DNA from: CAYJBH01 sp964369445
Lineage (GTDB): Bacteria; Bacillota; Clostridia; Oscillospirales; Ruminococcaceae
Direction: 5' to 3'
NCBI GenBank assembly: GCA_964369445.1
Contig: CAYJFU010000029.1
Coordinates: forward strand, 1 to 26,995
DNA length: 26,995 nt
A model generated the notes under the pieces. That model ran no database searches, was not told the DNA's origin, and worked only from the letters and a program-made list of their open reading frames with translations. A program made the position numbers and the translations under genes. Positions 15,201 to 23,274 of the stretch are shown here, piece by piece (the first letter of the stretch is position 1; every line of letters begins with the position of its first letter).

Positions 15201-17090
15201 ATGACAATAAGGGATATCGCGCAACTGTCAGGTGTTTCCATTGCTACCATATCGAGAATACTTAACAACAAAACACAAGGCATAAGCGAAGAGACAAGGG
15301 CGCGTGTGCAGAAGGTTATTGACGACAACAACTATGTCGCCTATGCCAAGGTGCGCAATAAAATACTTGCCGATAACCACACGATTGCAGTGATATTGCC
15401 GACATTACAAAACCTATATTACACCGCATTTACACAGGCATTACAACAAACCGCGGCTGAGCATGAGTTTAAGTTGCAGCTTTTTGTGACGAACAACAAC
15501 CTCGATAAGGAACAAGGCATACTGAGCGACTGCCTGCTCGAAAAGGTCAGCGGCATTGTGATTGTATCGCCGTGCAGTGATGTTTCGGCAGTGCTTGCCG
15601 CGGCGCGAGAGCAGAGCATCGCGGCAATACTTGCGGATTTTGAGGGGGAGGCGCAGATATACCCCACTGTCCACCGAGACATGTTTGAGATTGCAAAGGA
15701 GTGCACGGCACTTATGTATGAGCGCGGCGCAAATCGTGTGGCACTGCTGTGCAGTGGTGCGTGCGATACGTTATTGCGCACAGCGATGATACGTGGATAT
15801 AAAGAGTCGGTTAAAAGTAACAGCCGGTCAGGTAACGGCGCAAGGGTTGTCACCTCTGACAATGTCGAGCGTGAGCTGGATATACTGTTTGATGCAGGTG
15901 TTGACGCACTGCTCTGTGAATCGCCACAGTTTGCCATGCAGGCATATTCGCTGAGTGCAAAAAGAATGTTACAAATACCGCAGGACATATCCGTTATGTC
16001 GCTCGAGGACAATGACATAACATACCTGTTATCCCCTGCCCTTGCGGCGCACCGTACCGACCCAAAAGAGATGGCACAGCTCTGCCTTTCATCGATAGTG
16101 GCACAGACAAAGCACATCCCACCGCCCTTTTTAACACAACGCCTTAAAGGCGAGCTTATGCTTTGGCGCAGTCTGTTTCATCGGCGGGACAACGCACCTA
16201 AAATAGTGGTAGTGGGCACGCTCAACATTGACACCGTTATCAAGGTGCCGACAGTCCCCCACCCCGGACAGACGATGATGGCAGAAGAAGTGCAGATATG
16301 GCCCGGTGGCAAGGGTGCCAATCAGGCATTTGGTGTATCAAGGTTCGGTGCAAAAGCGTACATGATAGGCTGTCTTGGAAACGACCGCTATGGGCGGCGC
16401 ATACACGAAACGCTCGACGAAGAGGGCGTTATAATGTCCGGAGTGAAGTATAACGATGATATCTTAACCGGCACGGCATTTGTACAACTTTACAACGACG
16501 GCTCCAACTCAATTGTTGTAAACAGCGGGGCTAACAAACTGTTAACGCCGGAATATGTACTGCAAAACGAGCAGTATTTGAACGGTGCCGCTTACTGCCT
16601 TGTACAGATGGAGATAAACTATGATGCCGTGTGCACCTTGAGCGATCTTTGTCGCAAAAAACAGGTTCCGATGGTTTTAAAACCTGCGCCGGCACGTGAG
16701 CTTTGCGACGACATTACAAACGGCTTGTATCTGCTTGTGCCAAACCGTGAGGAGATGAGCCTTTTGTGCCCTCACGTTGACAGTGTTGAAGATCAGGCGA
16801 TGTTTTTTATCAAAAAAGGCGTGCAAAACGTTATCGTCACACTTGCCGAGCAGGGCTGCGTGTGGCTTACAGCTGAGCAGATACTTTATTTTGAAGCACC
16901 CAAATGCAACTGTGTCGATGACACCGGCGCAAGCGATGTGTTTATAAGCTGTCTTTGTGCTGTTTTGGCACATGGTGCACCGTTCGAAAAAGCTATAAAA
17001 ACTTCCCTGTATGCCGCCTCAAAGAGTGTAACGCAAGAAGGTGTACAAAACAGCATCCCACAGCGAGAAGAACTGGAAAATCTAAATTAG
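15201..17090 (+). CDS. LacI-family regulator fused to a PfkB/ribokinase domain
   Basis: A 629-residue fusion. Residues 1-50 are a LacI helix-turn-helix (TIRDIAQLSGVSIATISRIL). About 60-325 is a periplasmic-binding-like sugar-sensing domain. About 333-625 is a complete PfkB sugar kinase: NID at its start, substrate motif GGKGANQA near 369, PNREE, and the active-site stretch DDTGASDVF with the catalytic Asp 579. The usual GAGD anion-hole motif reads GASD (Ser 578), which may lower or alter activity. GAGG lies 6 nt before ATG 15201; an upstream ATG at 15189 has no ribosome binding site. No sugar transporter or other catabolic gene lies next to it, so the substrate is unknown. LacI-kinase fusions are known in Clostridia. 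The protein may link sugar phosphorylation to its own repression. Confidence 0.88.
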   Translation: MTIRDIAQLSGVSIATISRILNNKTQGISEETRARVQKVIDDNNYVAYAKVRNKILADNHTIAVILPTLQNLYYTAFTQALQQTAAEHEFKLQLFVTNNNLDKEQGILSDCLLEKVSGIVIVSPCSDVSAVLAAAREQSIAAILADFEGEAQIYPTVHRDMFEIAKECTALMYERGANRVALLCSGACDTLLRTAMIRGYKESVKSNSRSGNGARVVTSDNVERELDILFDAGVDALLCESPQFAMQAYSLSAKRMLQIPQDISVMSLEDNDITYLLSPALAAHRTDPKEMAQLCLSSIVAQTKHIPPPFLTQRLKGELMLWRSLFHRRDNAPKIVVVGTLNIDTVIKVPTVPHPGQTMMAEEVQIWPGGKGANQAFGVSRFGAKAYMIGCLGNDRYGRRIHETLDEEGVIMSGVKYNDDILTGTAFVQLYNDGSNSIVVNSGANKLLTPEYVLQNEQYLNGAAYCLVQMEINYDAVCTLSDLCRKKQVPMVLKPAPARELCDDITNGLYLLVPNREEMSLLCPHVDSVEDQAMFFIKKGVQNVIVTLAEQGCVWLTAEQILYFEAPKCNCVDDTGASDVFISCLCAVLAHGAPFEKAIKTSLYAASKSVTQEGVQNSIPQREELENLN

Positions 17091-17163
17091 ACGGCGCACT
17101 ACAATTTGGCATGTAGTTGTCACATACGAAGGAATTATTTTCGGCTTACACAAAGATTTGATA

Positions 17164-17209
17164 CATTAAAGATTGCCCCCCGCCGAGATGCGGGGGGCAA
17201 TCTTTAATG
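17164..17209. terminator. Bidirectional terminator, 20-bp perfect stem
   Basis: CATTAAAGATTGCCCCCCGC (17164-17183) pairs perfectly with 17190-17209 across a 6-nt loop. The GC-rich core is flanked by AAAGA/TCTTT, so either transcript ends its stem in a U-rich segment. It lies between the convergent LacI-PfkB and GGDEF-EAL genes and should stop both. Confidence 0.8.
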
Positions 17210-17272
17210 AAAAAAGCCAGTTAGGTTTTACTTAAGCAGTCACCCTTTGCCAAAAGCACAAGTTTTTCTACC

Positions 17273-20185
17273 CTACTGCGTATAGCTTAATATTTCCGCT
17301 TTTACCTTGTCGGGGTTGTAATCCGGTAGCGGGCCGGGGCGGCTTACATAATAACCCTGTATAAGGTCTATGCCTGCCTCAATAAGATATTTAAGTTGAA
17401 CATCGGTCTCGACACCCTCAGCTAAAACAAGTATATCACGCTCTTTACAAAAGCTTATTGCCTTTGCAACAATCGCCTGACGACTTTCGTCTGTTTCGAC
17501 GGCCGTAATAATCGAGCGATCAATTTTTACAATGTTTGGCTGTATCTTTAAGAGGTTGAGGTCATTGTTGTAGCCACTGCCGTAATCGTCCAATGCAATG
17601 CTTGCGCCCCACACTTTTACACGTTCAAGCTTGCGCTCAAAACTGGAGACATCAAGCTGCTCCGTCTCAATTATTTCAACAACGAGATTGTGAAGTTCAT
17701 CTTTGTACATCCGTTCAAAATCGTCATATTCATTGGGTTTTAGCACCTGATTAGGCACCGAGTTGATAAAGAGTTTGGCATCGCCGAACATTGCCTTGTG
17801 CTTAACATATGTGGACATGGACTTATAGAATGTAAGCCGCTCTATCTTCCACAATTGTGACTGCGCTTTTGCTATTTGCAACAGTTTTGCAGGGTTGTTC
17901 AGCACCTCGCTCATCGGTCGCATAAGCGCTTCGTAGGCGTAAATTGTGCCGTCTGCCTTGATGATAGGCTGGAAGTGGAACTCAACAAACTGGTTATCAA
18001 GTATGCGATTGAGCTCCTCTTTGCCACTAAGCATAAAGGATTCTTCTTCATATCTTTTTTTGTTAAATATGTGCAGTTCGCCTTTTAGGGTGTGCTTTCC
18101 CTCGTACATCGCAAAGTCCGCAAACCTTATAAGCTCGGCAAGGTCGACACTGTCCTCTCCGTGCCACGAAAGTCCGCCGGACATGCGGATTTTAAATTCG
18201 TTGCCGTCCGGTAATAATATAGGTTCGTTATCAAGCGCTTCGTAAAGTCGCTCTATCTCCAAGAGTACCGTATTTTTATCGGTAAAGTCATAAAAGAATA
18301 TGAAAAATTCATCACCGGACATGCGCCCTGTAACCGCATTTTTTGTAAATGAAGTGTTGATAATTCTTGCGGCAGATTTTATATAAACATCGCCCAAATC
18401 ATGACCAAACGTATCATTTACGTATTTTAGATTATCTAGATCAAACATGGCTATGGCCGCCACATTCAGTCTTTGCCCTGCCATTATCGCGCCCACTTTA
18501 CGGTGGAAAGCAAGGCGATTGTTAAGACCTGTCAAAAGGTCGTAATCTCGCTCATAGTTAAGGGCGCGCCTCTCCAGAACGTCCTTAGTTACATCGGTTA
18601 TAACACCCAGCACTCCGTCATCTTTGTAGCTGACGATAATTCTCAACCACTGATCTCTGGTGTCAGACACACGAAATGTATCGGCAACACCCTCTTCCGG
18701 TCGTGTCTTGATGTCCGTCCAAAAATCAAGAAAAACATCATCAGAAAGCGTCAGTGTTTTAAAATCTATGGGCAAAAAGTCCAACATCTGGCACAACGTG
18801 CTAGATACCTTTACGCTTTTCGTCTTAGTATTGTACTCAAAGGAGCCGACACCCAAATTCATCATGTGCAGTATCTTGTCGGTTTTAGACGCACTGTCAA
18901 CAGCATTTTTGTAGAGGTTAACAATGGAATCTGACAGCTGATCTATCTCCGTTATGCCAAGGTGGGGTATATTGGCAAGCTCGTCGGGTTGTTTTGATGA
19001 TACTGTGTTGTTAAGTCGAACTATCGGGTAGGTGAAAAATTTACTTATATTGTAAGCGGCAATCGCACCTATCAACAGCGATACTATCAAGGCTACTATT
19101 ATCGAAAATATTAGGCTTTCAGCATTGTCATACAGACTTTGCCTTGATGCGATGTTCCCGAGATAGATGACATCCTCTTCAAAAGGCGTGTTGCTGTCAT
19201 AGAGCGAAAGCGGTGTGAGAGTCACCACCATATAACCCAAAACGGTGGGGATTGTGTAGCAGTTGTATCTCTCGCTTTCAACACTTATGTCTTCGATGCG
19301 TGTGTTAAGCGGTATAATGCTGTTTTGTATTGTTCCCTGATTCATGATGGGTACAAAGCTGTCCCCATCATGCATCGCCAGAAAATAGCCGTACTCTTCT
19401 TCAAGTGTCATCTCATCAAAAGGCATGACCTTGTAAAGTTGCGATTGGTTTATCTCAACCCCGATAACCCCAAAAGGGTTGCCATCCGCGTCTAAAAGTG
19501 GCATGGTATAGGTCAGCGTACTCTGACCGTCAAGCGCATGCGACTTGTTAACGTTCCATCTGGCGGCATGTCTGGCCTCGCTCACTGTTTTCATTGCGTC
19601 GACAGGCTGTTGCAGGATATGCGCGGTACTCTCGTCCAGCATGTAACCGTAAGACCACTGTGACGCAAGGGAAATACGAGTGCCGTCGATTATATTGTCA
19701 GGGCCGTTTAAAAGCTGTAAATTACCGGAATCTATGTCGGATAGGGTGGGGTTGTCACTTAAAAGATAAAGGCAACTATTGGAAATTTCTTTGGGTATGC
19801 CGTCATCCAATATCAAAAATCCGCCGGTGGTCTCGGTATACACCATCATATCGACAACTGTATTTAAACTTTCGGCTAAAAACTCACCTTTTTCCTCCTC
19901 TGACATATCAGTGCTCTGAATGTGGACACTGTTATAGATGTCCTCCACTTGTTTTTTATATGGTTCTATCGACGACCACCTGTTGAGCATCTCCGTCTCA
20001 AGATAACTTTTTCTGCTTTCTACCGTGGTTGCAAATATGCTGAAAGAGTTTTCGGTCAGCGTGCCCGCAACATTTGTGCCTAAAACAGTACCCGAAAACA
20101 CCGCCGATTGTATTACCACAACAAGTAACATCAACAAGCCGCCTCTAAATAAAATGGATTTTTTATCAAAGTGTCTAAATGACAT
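17273..20185 (-). CDS. Membrane sensor protein with PAS, GGDEF and EAL domains (c-di-GMP turnover)
   Basis: A 970-residue protein. A membrane segment (about 13-35), an extracellular sensing region of about 320 residues (dCache-like, inferred from size and position), a second membrane segment (359-378), a HAMP/PAS-like linker (435-535), GGDEF (about 545-705) and EAL (about 725-965). The cyclase site reads SGDEF (623-627) with DLDNLKYVND intact; no RxxD inhibitory site precedes it. The EAL domain keeps its key residues: EAL 752-754, the INS Asn, EIIE, DDYG 866-869, VKIDR and EGVET 923-927. It may therefore make or break down c-di-GMP; direction is unclear. The gene starts 6 nt after the stop of a solute-binding lipoprotein, implying one operon and perhaps direct coupling. 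Confidence 0.92.
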   Translation of the reverse strand: MSFRHFDKKSILFRGGLLMLLVVVIQSAVFSGTVLGTNVAGTLTENSFSIFATTVESRKSYLETEMLNRWSSIEPYKKQVEDIYNSVHIQSTDMSEEEKGEFLAESLNTVVDMMVYTETTGGFLILDDGIPKEISNSCLYLLSDNPTLSDIDSGNLQLLNGPDNIIDGTRISLASQWSYGYMLDESTAHILQQPVDAMKTVSEARHAARWNVNKSHALDGQSTLTYTMPLLDADGNPFGVIGVEINQSQLYKVMPFDEMTLEEEYGYFLAMHDGDSFVPIMNQGTIQNSIIPLNTRIEDISVESERYNCYTIPTVLGYMVVTLTPLSLYDSNTPFEEDVIYLGNIASRQSLYDNAESLIFSIIVALIVSLLIGAIAAYNISKFFTYPIVRLNNTVSSKQPDELANIPHLGITEIDQLSDSIVNLYKNAVDSASKTDKILHMMNLGVGSFEYNTKTKSVKVSSTLCQMLDFLPIDFKTLTLSDDVFLDFWTDIKTRPEEGVADTFRVSDTRDQWLRIIVSYKDDGVLGVITDVTKDVLERRALNYERDYDLLTGLNNRLAFHRKVGAIMAGQRLNVAAIAMFDLDNLKYVNDTFGHDLGDVYIKSAARIINTSFTKNAVTGRMSGDEFFIFFYDFTDKNTVLLEIERLYEALDNEPILLPDGNEFKIRMSGGLSWHGEDSVDLAELIRFADFAMYEGKHTLKGELHIFNKKRYEEESFMLSGKEELNRILDNQFVEFHFQPIIKADGTIYAYEALMRPMSEVLNNPAKLLQIAKAQSQLWKIERLTFYKSMSTYVKHKAMFGDAKLFINSVPNQVLKPNEYDDFERMYKDELHNLVVEIIETEQLDVSSFERKLERVKVWGASIALDDYGSGYNNDLNLLKIQPNIVKIDRSIITAVETDESRQAIVAKAISFCKERDILVLAEGVETDVQLKYLIEAGIDLIQGYYVSRPGPLPDYNPDKVKAEILSYTQ

Positions 20186-20191
20186 AACAAA

Positions 20192-21589
20192 TTACCCTAT
20201 GACCGCTGTCAATTTACCAAGTGTTTCCTCATACCACGCCGTGAAATTATCATCCGACATCAACTGCTCAATTGCATTATCGCGTTCCTCTCCCTCCAGT
20301 GCATCGACAAGCTCCCTGTCTGCCGCCGCTTTTTCCTGAAGTGCGGTGTCAAATAAGACACGCGCATCATAACTACCGTCAAAGGGGCTTAGTGCAAAAA
20401 GCGTATATCCGGGGAGTATGTCATAAAGTGTCTCGACAGTATTAACAACCGAGAGGTTTGCAAGGTCATCCTCTGTCATCACCGCTAACACATCCTCTTT
20501 TACAAGTGAATCGTTTTTAACCGGCATGTACCCTGTCGATGCGGCAAACTGTGTGTTCTGCTCCTTTTCGGTCAGCCATTTCAAGAACAGCGCCGCGGCC
20601 TTCTCTCTTTCAGGTTCACTTTTGGAAACCACAAAACCTGCACCTTGTTGAACAGCTATATTTTCGCCGCCCTCAAATATGGGGTACGGCAAGGTCATAC
20701 ACTCTATCTCGTAAAATTCATCTCTGCCGGTTTCCACCTGTGTTGGAAAATAAAACGCACTGGAGGTTGAGCCGACATAAGATAGGAGGTCGCCAACCTT
20801 TACATCGTCACTGCGAAAACGCCCTACCGATGTGTAATGACCCTGTAAATATGGTTTGTAGTAAACATCCCAAATGCGTTTAACCTCCTGCTCGGGGAAG
20901 TTCATGGTTGTTGTTTGGCCGCCCTCAAATACAGTGACGCCGAGTTGACGTAAGCCTACTATGACAAAGTTCGCCATAGAATCAACGCCAAAAAGTGCTT
21001 TTCCGTCCGAATACTCATGGTATTGCTCAGCGGCATCCGATATGCCTTCCCACGTGGTTAAATCATCTGTCGTAACACCTGTCGCCTCAGAAAACGGTTC
21101 AAAGTCGGTGGCGTTAAGGTAAAATATCTCAGTAGATTTGGCAATAGGTACTATTTTGAGTGCACCGTCGGTACCTATGCGCCCCTCTTGCAGAAATTCG
21201 GAACGATAGGAGTCCAGTTCCTCCTGGGTGAAATAATCATCAAGTGAGGCTACAAGACCCATCTCATCAATAATAAGCGCACTGTCGGAATAGGAGGCAA
21301 ATATGTCCGGCATATCGGGTGCGCCCGCTGCCTTGTTTGCGGAATCCAGCACCGCATCCGAAAGTTCGGTTACGCCACTGTAAGAGTATGCGTTGACAAG
21401 CACTTTGTTTTCCGCGCCGAGAGTCTCATTAAACTCCTGAATAAGCGCCTCAAAACTCTCCATCGTATTGCCGCTGTAGTAATGCCACACACTGAGCGTT
21501 ACAACACCGCCGCTATCGCCTGCCGAGCAACCGGCAAAAAGCATTGCGCACACAACTATGCTTAAAATTAAAGCAAATATTTTCTTCAT
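20192..21589 (-). CDS. Extracellular solute-binding lipoprotein (family 1 type), orphan
   Basis: A 465-residue lipoprotein. Positively charged N terminus, hydrophobic stretch and lipobox LFAGC with the lipid-modified Cys 21 mean it is anchored outside the cytoplasmic membrane. The mature part follows the sugar-type ABC binding-protein pattern: VVTLSVWHYYSG at the start, middle segments such as LTTWEGISDAA, and GAGFVVSKSEPEREKAAALFLKWL near residue 325. GGGAG lies about 9 nt before ATG 21589. No ABC permease or ATPase gene lies on either side. Instead a membrane GGDEF-EAL protein follows after 6 nt. The ligand is unknown; carbohydrate is likely by family. A sensory rather than transport role is inferred from context. 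Confidence 0.85.
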   Translation of the reverse strand: MKKIFALILSIVVCAMLFAGCSAGDSGGVVTLSVWHYYSGNTMESFEALIQEFNETLGAENKVLVNAYSYSGVTELSDAVLDSANKAAGAPDMPDIFASYSDSALIIDEMGLVASLDDYFTQEELDSYRSEFLQEGRIGTDGALKIVPIAKSTEIFYLNATDFEPFSEATGVTTDDLTTWEGISDAAEQYHEYSDGKALFGVDSMANFVIVGLRQLGVTVFEGGQTTTMNFPEQEVKRIWDVYYKPYLQGHYTSVGRFRSDDVKVGDLLSYVGSTSSAFYFPTQVETGRDEFYEIECMTLPYPIFEGGENIAVQQGAGFVVSKSEPEREKAAALFLKWLTEKEQNTQFAASTGYMPVKNDSLVKEDVLAVMTEDDLANLSVVNTVETLYDILPGYTLFALSPFDGSYDARVLFDTALQEKAAADRELVDALEGEERDNAIEQLMSDDNFTAWYEETLGKLTAVIG

Positions 21590-22016
21590 CTCTCTTTCTC
21601 CCTGTTGTTATTAGCTAATTTGACACGAATTAAAATGAAATGAAAATCATACAGCTTGGAAAATACAGGTTTTACCTTTTTTGGGTTACTCACTCGCCAG
21701 ATGCGGGGGAAGCAACACAAAAAACAACCGGTTTTGCGTAAGGTAACTATTTTCCCAAAACTGCAACAGCTCTAAATGAGAATGTTCACCTAAATTGTTG
21801 ACAATATCTATCAAAGGCATTTTGAAACTATTTGAATAGTGCAAATTTTAGGCAATTTTTTGACTGGCAAAGCACAAAAATGATACACACACTTTATGTA
21901 GTATAGGTTTTTGTAACGAAGTCAGGCGGAAAATTTCCAAAAGACGAACTTTAAACAGTGGTGTCAACACGACCTTATTATTAGTGTATCACACTTTTTT
22001 CATATTTTCCAGTGTA
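21590..22016. other. 427-bp gene-free spacer upstream of the SBP-GGDEF/EAL operon
   Basis: No ORF is credible. It contains the inverted repeat listed at 21652-21763. A -10-like TATACT on the - strand (21900-21905) has no good -35. AGTGT-ATC-ACACT followed by six T on the + strand (about 21982-21999) resembles a small terminator, but no + strand gene precedes it. If the promoter lies far upstream, the operon has a leader of about 300 nt. I do not see the conserved core of a c-di-GMP riboswitch. Confidence 0.5.
21652..21763. repeat. 112-bp imperfect inverted repeat in the operon leader
   Basis: TTGGAAAATACAGG and TTTTACCTT (21656-21678) pair with AAGGTAACTATTTTCCCAA (21740-21758), and CAG/CTG extends the ends. 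The centre has TTACTCACTCGCC (21686-21698), which matches the reverse complement of the core of the 6340-6501 repeat except for a short gap. GTAAC-type bases inside can also pair with GTTAC in one arm, so alternative folds are possible. It may be a degenerate copy of the same repeat family or a structured leader RNA. Confidence 0.4.
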
Positions 22017-23261
22017 TTAAGTAATGTTTTTTATTTTTTCTGCGGCACTCAGCAACGCAAGCCGAGAAGCCTCAAAGTTTAGCCCACCTTGCAGAAAAGC
22101 GGTAAACGGTTCGCGCAAAGGTCCATCGCAGGAGATTTCAATGCTACTGCCCGCCGTAAATGCACCTGCCGCCATGATAACCTCGTCAGCATAGCCTGGC
22201 ATCGGGGCGGCCACCGGCGTTACAAAGCTGTCCACCGGTGAACACGCCTGAACCGCCTCGCATATGGCAACAAGCGTTTTGGCGCTTTTGGTGTCTATCG
22301 CCGCGAGTATGTCGGTGCGCTCGGCACCGACGTGCGGTCGGACGGTATAACCCAATTCGTCAAAAAGCGCACAGGCGTAAACGGCGGTTTTGACCGCCTC
22401 ACACACGACTGACGGCGCAAAGTAAAGTCCTAGATAAAGCTCGCGCAGTGCACCGCCGGTACTGCCTATTTCCGCACCGATCCCCGGCACGCTCAGCCTG
22501 TTTGCCGCAAGTTCGACAGCGTGTGCCGTGCCGGCAATGTAACCACCGGTACTGGCTATACCGCCACCGGCATTTTTTATCAGCGAACCTGCAATGAGGT
22601 CGATGTTGTGCGACGGCTCTCGCATCTCAACAAACTCACCGTAACAGTTGTCAACAAAGACATAAATTCTCTCGTCAACCGCTTTTACCGCCGCCGCCGC
22701 CTGCTCCAGCTTCTCCACCGAAAGCGAGGGGCGACCAGCATAGCCGCAACTGCGCTGTAAAGCAACCACCTTTACACCGCCTTGCTTACAGCGCTGTGTC
22801 ACTGCGTCGATGTCAATATCGCCGTTTTGAAGTGGCAGTTCCTCATAAAGCACACCAAAATCGCACAGCGAGCCGGTGCCGTCATCGGCAGTGCCTATCG
22901 CCTTGTGCAGTGTGTCGTAAGGCGCACCACTTGCGTACAGCAACGTATCTCCCGGACGTAACAGCGCGAAAAGCGCCACTGTTATGGCGTGGGTGCCACT
23001 CATAAAGTTGTGTCGCAACAGTGCGTCCTCGGTGCCGACGACCTGCGCGAAAACTTCACACAGCTTGTCGCGACCGATGTCGTTGTACCCATAACCTGTC
23101 GTGCCGACAAGGTGAGAGGTGCTGACCTTGTTTTCGATAAAAGCCTGCAACATGCGGCGCTGATTGTCACGCATGACCTGCTCCGCCACCGCAAAATCCG
23201 CTCCCACCGACTGCATGACCTTTTCATGCAGATTTTGCATTTCTTTACTGAAATTAAACAT
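22017..23261 (-). CDS. Methionine gamma-lyase-family PLP enzyme ('aluminium resistance' type)
   Basis: A 414-residue PLP-dependent protein of the COG4100 family, related to Cys/Met-metabolism enzymes. Seen: the substrate/phosphate region NFMSGTHAITVALFALLRPGD; the cofactor aspartate block VFVDNCYGEF; and the Schiff-base lysine in AGSLIKNAGGG (Lys 229) followed by GGYIAG. Family members are often labelled aluminium-resistance proteins, though their real substrate is not established. The start is ATG 23261 (a GTG directly precedes it). A GAGG overlapping the murD stop is 16 nt away, longer than ideal, so translation may be coupled to murD, which ends 13 nt upstream. It is the last gene of a patatin-murD-lyase run. 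Confidence 0.85.
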   Translation of the reverse strand: MFNFSKEMQNLHEKVMQSVGADFAVAEQVMRDNQRRMLQAFIENKVSTSHLVGTTGYGYNDIGRDKLCEVFAQVVGTEDALLRHNFMSGTHAITVALFALLRPGDTLLYASGAPYDTLHKAIGTADDGTGSLCDFGVLYEELPLQNGDIDIDAVTQRCKQGGVKVVALQRSCGYAGRPSLSVEKLEQAAAAVKAVDERIYVFVDNCYGEFVEMREPSHNIDLIAGSLIKNAGGGIASTGGYIAGTAHAVELAANRLSVPGIGAEIGSTGGALRELYLGLYFAPSVVCEAVKTAVYACALFDELGYTVRPHVGAERTDILAAIDTKSAKTLVAICEAVQACSPVDSFVTPVAAPMPGYADEVIMAAGAFTAGSSIEISCDGPLREPFTAFLQGGLNFEASRLALLSAAEKIKNIT

Positions 23262-23274
23262 CACTATTTGTATA

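Noticed and set aside
15419..16117. 232-codon - strand open frame inside the LacI-PfkB gene
   Set aside because: It is antisense to a well-supported domain, has no recognisable motif and no ribosome binding site.
21590..22016. c-di-GMP riboswitch upstream of the SBP-GGDEF/EAL operon
   Set aside because: The conserved aptamer cores are not visible by eye; only an inverted repeat is supported.
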